Below are positions 56,368 to 64,000 of a DNA stretch of 64,000 bases, piece by piece. Made by a program: the position numbers and the translations under genes. The DNA is taken from assembly GCA_032622095.1 (NCBI GenBank), contig CP136064.1:134175129-134239128 (forward strand), in the 5' to 3' direction. The notes beneath the pieces were generated by a model. It was not told where the DNA came from and searched no databases. It worked only from the letters and a program-made list of their open reading frames with translations. How positions within the stretch are numbered: the stretch's first letter is position 1; the number at the start of each line of letters is the position of its first letter. The stretch is from Siphonodentalium dalli. Its lineage: Eukaryota > Mollusca > Scaphopoda > Gadilida > Siphonodentaliidae.

Positions 56368-58911
56368 TGAAAGTGTCAATGACACTGTAGCTCAACGTAG
56401 GTAGGGGAATAATTTAATGGTTTACAGTAAATGGAGAAATAGGAAAGATGCTGATTGAAATGTCTTACCTGCACCAAAGGATTTAGTCATGCAAAGAGTA
56501 AAATCCAAAATGGTTGCTGACAGCCATGTTTTTTGGCCGAACGACCCCAAAATGACTCGTTCCGATCTACATGTCAATATTAACATCCATGACAAATTTC
56601 ATGATTATCAGACGAATAGTACTACATGTAGCCCGCCCGCGCCAATGGATTTAATTTTGAAATCCATGATGGGCCACCAGTGGCCATGTTTTTTGGTCGA
56701 ATGACCCCAAAATGACTAGTTCCCATCTACATGTCAATGTCAACAGCCATGACAAATTTCATGAAGATCCTACCAAAGGTATGACCTGCAGCCCGCACCG
56801 AAGGATTTAGTCATGCAAAGAGTAAAATCCAAGATGGCTGCTGGTGGCCATGTTTTTTGGCCGAACAACCCCAAAATGACTCGTTTCCCATCTACATGTC
56901 ATTGTTAACATTCATGACAAATTTCATGAAGTTCTGATCAAAGCTACGACCTGTAGCCCGCGGGAAAGGATTTAGTCATGCAAAGAGTAAAATCCAAGAT
57001 CTACATGTCAATATTAACATCCATGACAAATTTTATGATGATCAGACTAACAGTACGACCTGTAGCCTGTGCTAATGGATTGAATTTTGAAATCAAAGAT
57101 GGCTGCTGGCAGCCATGTTTTTTGTCGGAATGACCCCAAAATGACTCGTTCCCATCTACATGCCATTGTTAACATCCATGACAAATTTTATAATGATCAG
57201 ACTAAAGGTACGACCTGTAGCCCGTGCTAAAGGATTTAGTCATACAAAGAGTAAAATCCAAGATGGCTGCTGGCGGCCATGTTTTTCGGCCAAATGACCC
57301 TAAAATGACTCGTTCCCATCTACATGTCATTGTTAACATTCATGACAAATTTTATAATGATCAGACTAAAGGTATGACCTGTAGCCCGTGCTAAAGAATT
57401 TAGTCATACAAAGAGTAAAATCCAAGATGGCTGCTGGCGGCCATGTTTTTTGGCCGAATGACCCCAAAATGACTCGTTCCCATCTACATGTCAATATTAA
57501 CATCCATGACAAATTTCATGATGATAAGAAGAAGAGTACGACCTGTGGCCCGTGCTAATGAATTAAATTTTGAAATCAAAGATGGCTGCTGGCGGCCATG
57601 TTTTTTGTCGGAATGACCCCAAAATGACTCGTTCCCATCTATATGCCATTGTTAACTTCCATGACAAATTTTATAATTATCAGACTAAAGGTACGAACTG
57701 TAGCCCGTGCTAAAGGATTTAGTCATACAAAGAGTAAAATCCAAGATGGCTGCTGGCGGCCATGTTTTTTGGCCGAATGACCCCAAAATGACTCGTTCCC
57801 ATCTACATGTCATTATTAACATTCATGACAAATTTTATGTTGATCAGACTAAAGGTACGACCTGAAGCCCGTGCTAAAGGATTTAGTCATACAAAGAGTA
57901 AAATCCAAGATGGCTGCTGGCGGCCATGTTTTTCAGCCGAATGACCCCAAAATGACTCGTTCCCATCGACATGTCATTGTTAACATTCATGACAAATTTT
58001 ATGATGATCAGACTAAAGGTACGACCTGCAGCCTGTGCTAAAGAATTTAGTCATACAAAGAGTAAAATCGAAGATGGCTGCTGGCGGCCATGTTTATAGG
58101 CCGAATGACCCCAAAATTACTCGTTCCCATCTACATATCAATATTATCATCCATGACAAATTTCATGGTGATCAGACGAACAATACGACCTGTGGCCCGT
58201 GCTAATGGATTAAATTTTGAAATCCAAGATGGCTGCTGGCGGCCATGTTTTTTGTCCGAATGACCCCAAAATGACTCGTTCCCATCTACATTCCAATTTC
58301 AAATTTTATGATGATCAGACTAAAGGTACGACCTGTAGCCCGTGCTAAAGGATTTAGTCATACAAAGAGTAAAATACAAGATGGCTGCTGGCAGCCATGT
58401 TTTTTGGCCGAATGACCCCAAAATGACTCGTTCCCATCTACATGTCATTATTAACATTCTTGACAAAATTTATGATGATCAGACTAAAAGTACGACCTGT
58501 AGCCCGTGCTAAATAATTTAGTCATACAAAGAGTAAAATCCAAGATGGCTGCTGGCGGCCATGTTTTTGGGCCGAATGACCCCAAAATTACTCGTTCCCA
58601 TCTACATGTCAATATTAACATCCATGACAAATTTCATGAAGATCAGACAAACAGTACGGCCTGTAGCCCGTGCTAATGGATAGAATTTTGAAATCCAATA
58701 TGGCCACTGGCGGCCATGTTTTTTTTCCGAATGACCCCAAAATTAATTTTTCTGGTCTAAATGTTGATGTCAACAGCTATGACAAATTTCATAATGATCC
58801 GACGAAAGGTACGACCTGTAGCCTGCATTGTTGACGCCTTACGTACACACGTACACACGGACGACAAAGCCATGGCAATAGCTCAAACTTTACAAAGTAA
58901 AGTTGAGCTAA
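56368..58911 (+). mobile_element. Satellite-cored, Helentron-like element E5 (complete)
   Basis: The head is TGAAAGTGTCAATGACACTG then TAGCTCAACG at 56368, followed by about 15 monomers (56470-58830) and the full tail (GCCATGGCAATAG, hairpin GCTCAAACTTTAC/GTAAAGTTGAGC, CTAA at 58911). The core is more uniform than in E2 or E3, suggesting more recent homogenisation. A and B monomer types alternate irregularly. It is 2,544 bp long and lies in the plus orientation in the CHTF18 intron. Confidence 0.75.
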
Positions 58912-59029
58912 AAATGCTCAAAGCAGGTTTTCGCTGATTTTGGTTATGTTACAGAAGATATATTCCTCTTCAAAATGGAATAAAAACCAACTTTATAGTC
59001 AAAATTGTTTTCTAGGTCAAACCTTTTAT

Positions 59030-59660
59030 TGACCAGACTATTAATGTTTGAGAGAGTTGCTCGCTCTTTTTCCATGCACACAATGAAGTAGGCTTTAATA
59101 AGGGTATTGGTTACATCAGGAAAAGTATATTTATTTCTGTTTTACATTTCTCGAAGCTCTTTATGTTTACACGACTGTTGAATTTTCTTGTCTCTAATCT
59201 TGTTTCATAAGTCCATCAATGAAAAACCTAATTCATTTCAGTTGATCATTTTCTTAACTGTTTTTATTATAAGATTGCTGCAGTTTCAACACTGCATGGC
59301 TCCAGTCTATTTTAACTTATTATTTTGATGATTTTTTTTTTTAAATGTCCATGCCGAGTTCTTTCCAAAGAGTGTTGGGAAGGAAGTTTTTCACCTTAAT
59401 GTCCCATATGCAACATGCCATAGCTGAATGTTATCTCCACTAAGGCCCATATGAGGTCCCAATAACATATATATGGTGTTTTTGTAGTTAGTTTTTGTAG
59501 TTAGATATGTTTAAAATTGTTACACAGCCTATATCTGAGATTTTATATTCTTTAGTAAAAAAAATTACATAAGGGTGTAAACATGTATTTTTGGTCGTTT
59601 TGAGAACCACCCAACCCGGCATACCTTTCAGCAAAACATTTACAACCCCCACCCTGCATG
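59030..59660 (+). repeat. Partial copy of the G-run TIR element
   Basis: It matches 14520-14933 in order: TTAATGTTTGAGASAGTTGC then TCGCTCTTTTTCCATGCAC, GGGAAGGAA.TTTTTCACC, CCCATATG.AACATGCCATA, TAAGGCCCATATGAGGTCCC, and finally CGGCATACCTTNC. The left half of the element is missing. Confidence 0.65.
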
Positions 59661-60513
59661 TACTAACTTTTAATTCATTTAGTGGCAAAATTATGAAAGA
59701 ATTGATCGCACTCACAGCATAATACGATTGTCATAGGATTCATCAGAAAACAACAAACCCTGGTCCAAAATTCGCACTGAAACATCTTAATTTCCCTTTG
59801 AAAACTCTGGAGAGAATATTTCTATCCACGGCATATTCTGAACTCATCCCAAAAGCTTCATCCTTACAAGTGTTGAGCAAAAAATCACAAATATCTTCTT
59901 TTTAATAGTTCGTATACTTCAGATTCACTACACGGCAGTGTGTATTGGCATAATCAATATCAGAGTGCCAATTGTGTCAGCAGCTTGATGATTAGTTGGA
60001 GTTAGCATTGTACAATATCTCCCCACCCCAACTGGATATCTTTCCCTCACCAATCACTAAAAAGTTCTTTCTTCATTATATTTTGTTCATTTTCAATTAG
60101 TCCATGTAGATTTTTTTTTTTTAAATTTGTGGTTCCCAACAATGAGCTTAATAGATTGAGGTTTGGGAAGATGTCAGTATTGCGACAAAAAAATTTGAGG
60201 GAATATTTTGTGAGAGGAAGATATTCAGACCTGGGTATCTCTTGTATCTTGTTCATTATCACTTGAAACATGTAGAAAAATATACTGCCAGTGTTCTCAA
60301 TGGAAATGGTGCATGTGAAAGAAAATTATTTTCTTAGGCCTGGGTATCTCAATCCGTCCTCTCATATGAACATCACTTCAAAATAGGTGTCAAAGTTTTC
60401 ACATGTAAAGTTTGTATCTTGTAATAATTTTTTCCTTCTGTTAACACTAACAGGTATCCAAAATTCTGAGGCCAAATCTCTCCAAGATTTACAACAAGAT
60501 ATGCTGCACTTAC

Positions 60514-60854
60514 CTCAAGAGATGAGTGTAATGTTTTGGTGTGTATTTCTCAACCCACAAAAGTTCCTTACATCCTGCTTGAGATTCACCAACACCATCT
60601 CTGTCCCCACCATTGTCTGCATAATCATTTTGATGCTGGCGGACGTCTTGTGTCAGTCGTTGTGCTTCTTTCAATAATGACTCGGTACGTTCATTCTCAA
60701 GCTGTTGTTTCAAATCTTGCACAGAAATATTCAGAAGTTTTACCTGCTTACTTTCTATCTGAACCGAGTGAGCAAAATCCTTTTCTGTTCTCACTTTCAT
60801 GTACGATGTTGGGCCATATGATGATGAAACACTGATGAACTCTCCATATGGGAC
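60514..60854 (-). CDS. CHTF18: CHTF18 upstream exon (N-terminal region before the AAA+ core)
   Basis: The acceptor TTACTTACAG ends at 60855 and the donor AG|GTAAGT is at 60514/60513. The frame enters in phase 0 with VPYGEFISVSSSYGPTSYMK, continues with SVQDLKQQLENERTESLLKE and AQRLTQDV, and ends ELLWVEKYTPKHYTHLL plus two bases of a Ser codon. Human CHTF18 has the same order: a short beta segment before the core, a helix with LKKQVDGERRERLLQEAQKL, then LWVDEFAPRRYTELLS. The exon adds 113 complete codons. Upstream exons for the N-terminus were not found between 60855 and 64000. Confidence 0.88.
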
Positions 60855-60964
60855 CTGTAAGTAAATAAAATTTATAACTAGTATGGCATATGCCACCGAC
60901 GCTCAGTTTAAAGAGTGGGCAACACTAAATATTTGCATGGATGGAATATTTTTGATATTTTCTA

Positions 60965-61600
60965 AATCCAATAAGTGGGTATCCTTTCCCCTTAAACTGG
61001 GCTATCAATACACCAAAGCACAACCAAATCCGAATATCCATGCCCAAGTTATAAGCTGAAATTTTCATACAGATACAAAGTTAAGAACTTCCCAAGTCAA
61101 ATAAGGGCTGGTAAAAATGATTGGACAAAACCGTAGTTTGCGGGAAACCTTTATCACATGTTGGGATATCACCATATCAAAGCACAACCATATTTGATGA
61201 TCCTTGCCCGAATTTCAAGCTAAAATGTTCGTACAGAGACAAAATTCACCAATTTGCAAGTCAAACAAGGGCTGTAACTCTGGTAAAAATGAATGGACGG
61301 AACCTGTACATAGTAAGTCGGTATCCTTTCTCAACCAGTGCTGTCACCTTGCTGATGGCAAAGGACAACAAAATCTGATAAATTATACCCGAGTCACAAG
61401 CTGAAATATTTGTATGGAAACAAAATTAATAAATTTCCAAGTCAAACAAGGATCGTAACTCTAGTAAAATGTAATGGACGATATGCTTAGTATGTGTGTA
61501 ACCTGTGCTATCACCACGCCAAAGGACAACGAAATCCAAAAATTAACACCCAAGTTTATACCAGGTGATAAATTCGGTTGGATGGGAGAACGGACGGACG
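60965..61600. repeat. Diverged tandem repeat of about 165-180 bp
   Basis: Blocks GGTATCCTTTCTC, GCTRTCACC, CCAAAGCACAAC/CAAAGGACAACAAAATC, ACCCGAGTTACAAGCTGAAAT, GTACGGAGACAAAATT and AAGTCAAACAAGGGCTGTAA then CTCTGGTAAAAATG recur about four times, ending in TGGACGGACGTACC. A further copy lies at 62470-62600. It probably lies in the next CHTF18 intron. Confidence 0.65.
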
Positions 61601-64000
61601 TACCAACATTTTGGGATTTATGGGTTTATCAAACTATTATGAGCTTATTATCAGTCCAAAACTTGTTAGTTTCTTTACGAAAATACTAACACTTGGTTCT
61701 TATAAATTTGTAATATTTAAACTGGACCATACCACATCTTGTTTTCTTGGTGATATATCCATACATATGTGCACTCATAAACTCTAATGCCAAATAAGTT
61801 GTCGGCATGGCAAAATTTGACTATTCGTATTTTCATAAAACTTGGACAATTTTAATACCTCATAAATTTTCGGACAAAGGGTCCACAAATATAAGGTGGA
61901 CATATATTTCATCCATGTTTTAGGGGGTTAGTTCTCATATGTTATGTTAGCTCATAAGGAGTGCCTGGCCAAATGTTGAATTGCAATAAAGAAGCCCATA
62001 ATGATGGGCTGGGCCCATACCACATTTAGGAAGTTAACTGGACAAAACATGGCAGGATATGACCTTTCCAAACTCATGTGACGAAATAGAATTCACCAAT
62101 TTTTGACAACCACGCTTTGTATGACCTTTTTGTTGGAGAACCGACATATAAAGTTATTAATTATACATCAATATCTCAAGGGATTTGTGATAATGTATTA
62201 TTCTATAGACATTTACTTTGAAGCAGAACATACTTTTATCCAGTATGCTTTCTTACTTATAGAACAGTACATCAAAAACGTTAATGGTGGGAAGAAATGA
62301 CATCCAAAGAGGCCGTTGTTAATATATGGTACAATGAAATGTTATGTTATAAATGGTGTTATGTGCTCCTAAATTGGAGGAGATGTGAAGTACAAAAAAA
62401 CATTTGAGAAACAAAACGATGTAGCCCTGTAGTATTTGTATTACCTGTATCCCTGATACCACCGATGTAGCCCTGTGGTGTCCTTTCTCCCAAACAGTGC
62501 TATCACCATGCTGATGCCAAAGGAGAACAAAATACGATAATTTATACCCGAGTTACAAGCCAAAATGTTTGTACGGACACAGAATTCATAAATATCACAA
62601 ACGATACAGTACCAGTACCGTGATCTCATGTAGCACAAGAGCATGCAATATCCCAATTTTACTGTACTATATAGTATCTGGTCTTAGAATATTAGACAGG
62701 TCTAGATCAAGAACTTCTAACTTTAAACTGTCAGTTGATGAATATTCAAGGCCGTCAGTGATTCTGGCATATCGATACAGACGGATTTCCTTTACCCATG
62801 CATAAATGAAAAAGTCTGTTCTTAGACAATCAAGTGGTTGTAGGTAGTTATTAACCATTCGTACTTTGTATTGAACCTGATGCACCAAAGCAAATGACAC
62901 CCTAACCCGGAGCTCCCCGTGTTATTTTCCTTTAAATTAGACAGTTGCTTGTCACATGATGTTGGTTACGTTTAAATTGTGGCACAGGTCTATAACTTAA
63001 CATGTTAGTCCCCATGAATCGCTAATCATGATAAGATCGAGAGACTTTGTCCCGCCCAACTCCTAGGTAACAGTTGCTAGGCAACTACCCGGCATTGACT
63101 GGAAAATGCAAATATAGCTTTTAGCGTCGTAATTCAATGCCAGGACTCATGCGTTTCTGCTGAATTGAACTAGTGCCTATGCGTTTCTGCTGAGCTGCAC
63201 TGACATTTGATCGCAAAATAAAATTATAATATTATCAAAGTACACCTTTGGATAACACCGCCATAAACAGTGACATATTATGATGTTGAGCTCGTATCAT
63301 CAATAAGTCATAACTTATAAAACTAAGAATTACTGCTAAAGTATTTCTACCAATTGAGTAACTAGATTCAGGTTGAGCTGGAACTTGAGAAGTTTTTAAT
63401 TTCAACCAATTGAAATGTCGTGGAAAGTGGAAAGGGTTAAGGTTGGGAAGCAACGCAAATGACGTCATCGTAAACAAGGCGCCTCAAAATCAAATCGTAC
63501 ACATGTACATGTCTCGCTTCGTCTCAGAAGCTGATTTAAATTCATTCATTTTGACTGTTTCTGTGTCCTAAGATATTAAAAACTTGCGAGATATCTTTGA
63601 ATGTGCTTAGGAAAGATCGTTTTGATATCTAATTTATTGGATTTTCCTCCCAAAAAGGTGAATTTCAGGCCTGCATTTGTTCAATGTGTTGTCAATCTCT
63701 GAATCTGATTCAGACACTCGTCTGCAACTGTAATTGGCTGAATTCGCATGTTTGAAGCAAACGTTTTCTCCACTAAAATTCTCTCAAAATGCACCACAAT
63801 CTGTCAAATTCTCTCAATAATTCTATCTAAATACATCTTAGCTTTTGTTAGGATCAGATCTCCCCGTCGAGAAAGCGATATTTTGACCAAAACGACACTT
63901 GGGAAAATGATTGTTAAATTTGTTTACGCTGGTGTACACTGGATTTTTATCATCGAAACAAACCAATTTCTTCCATCTAAAAGATAATTACGTGCTGGAC
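61600..64000. other. Right end of the window, no gene recognised
   Basis: Short frames on both strands show no recognisable motif. I looked for minus-strand phase-0 donors that could give the missing N-terminal CHTF18 exon and found none I could defend. GCGTTTCTGCTGA is duplicated at about 63150 and 63182, near TAGGTAACAGTTGCTAGGCA. Confidence 0.35.

Larger units (their letters stand above)
43310..60513 (-). other. CHTF18 intron of 17,204 bp
   Basis: It is bounded by donor GTAAGT (60513 downward) and acceptor TTTTCAG (to 43310). It holds a LINE endonuclease fragment, at least four tandem-repeat families, a 2.9-kb insertion and a complete satellite-cored element (E5). No other host exon is supported inside it. 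Confidence 0.8.
24283..60854 (-). other. CHTF18: CHTF18 gene span visible in this window (3 exons, 2 introns)
   Basis: In transcription order the exons are 60514-60854, 41658-43309 and 24283-24503. The first junction is phase 2 (AG|T makes Ser) and the second is phase 1 (G|GT makes Gly). The summed length of 2,214 nt is exactly 738 codons, and the joined order follows CTF18 without a gap in conserved blocks. All four sites are canonical: acceptors TTACAG, TTTCAG and ATTCAG, and donors GTAAGT and GTTTGT. The introns are 43310-60513 (17,204 bp) and 24504-41657 (17,154 bp), filled with transposons and satellites. The N-terminal exons were not found up to 64000. CTF18 forms an alternative clamp loader with RFC2-5, DCC1 and CTF8, which loads PCNA at forks and supports sister-chromatid cohesion. 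Confidence 0.85.

Noticed and set aside
56368-58911. Tandem array as a CRISPR-like repeat-spacer array
   Set aside because: Units of about 155-165 bp are contiguous with no unique spacers, in a eukaryotic intron.
62441-62900. Minus-strand frames as candidate upstream CHTF18 exons
   Set aside because: No match to the expected N-terminal region and no phase-0 donor; part of the DNA is a copy of the tandem repeat at 60965-61600.

Overview
This window is eukaryotic nuclear DNA: A+T-rich, with spliced genes that have very long introns, and dominated by mobile elements and satellites. It has no operons, ribosome binding sites or CRISPR arrays. The repeat types suggest a marine invertebrate, most likely a lophotrochozoan such as a bivalve mollusc: tandem-repeat-cored elements with hairpin ends, PHD-endonuclease-RT LINEs, DIRS-like elements, a Ty1/copia element, and cores ending in GACA/GGAC microsatellites. 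The species cannot be named from sequence alone.

The one host gene I can support is CHTF18 (CTF18, large AAA+ subunit of the alternative clamp loader CTF18-RFC), on the minus strand. Three exons are visible: 60514-60854, 41658-43309 (AAA+ core, 1,652 nt) and 24283-24503 (C-terminal tail and stop). Their splice phases match, and together they make 2,214 nt (738 codons including the stop). The N-terminal exons were not found and probably lie beyond 61 kb. The two introns are about 17.15 and 17.2 kb and are filled with repeats.

Layout. 1-3200: a minus-strand satellite fragment, small repeats and a pair of CAGGTC-ended MITE-like copies. 3806-7600: nearly complete PHD-EN-RT LINE (minus) with one frameshift; a LINE ORF1 fragment lies at 8939-9330. 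9400-10145: array of GGACTTAAGTCC palindromes holding a T2/Kolobok-like element. 10492-13110: long-TIR element holding a second T2/Kolobok-like element. 13230-14933: another TIR element. 17900-20480: decayed DIRS-like retroelement split by a satellite-cored element. 22188-23075: minisatellite. 24283-60854: CHTF18 and its introns.

The first intron (24504-41657) holds a Ty1/copia element with very short LTRs inside a satellite-cored element, and then a four-level nest. In that nest a LINE is split by a satellite-cored element, which contains a second tandem-cored element, which contains a Harbinger-like TIR element. The second intron (43310-60513) holds a LINE endonuclease fragment, four unrelated tandem-repeat families, a 2.9 kb insertion splitting a satellite, and a 2.5 kb satellite-cored element.

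The most interesting system is the satellite-cored family. It has a conserved 5' head carrying a 15-bp palindrome, a core of about 155-165 bp monomers in two alternating types, and a 3' tail whose hairpin is followed by CTAA. This resembles Helentron-derived non-autonomous elements and bivalve pearl-type elements. One insertion falls inside a recognisable RT reading frame, so its ends can be defined almost to the base.
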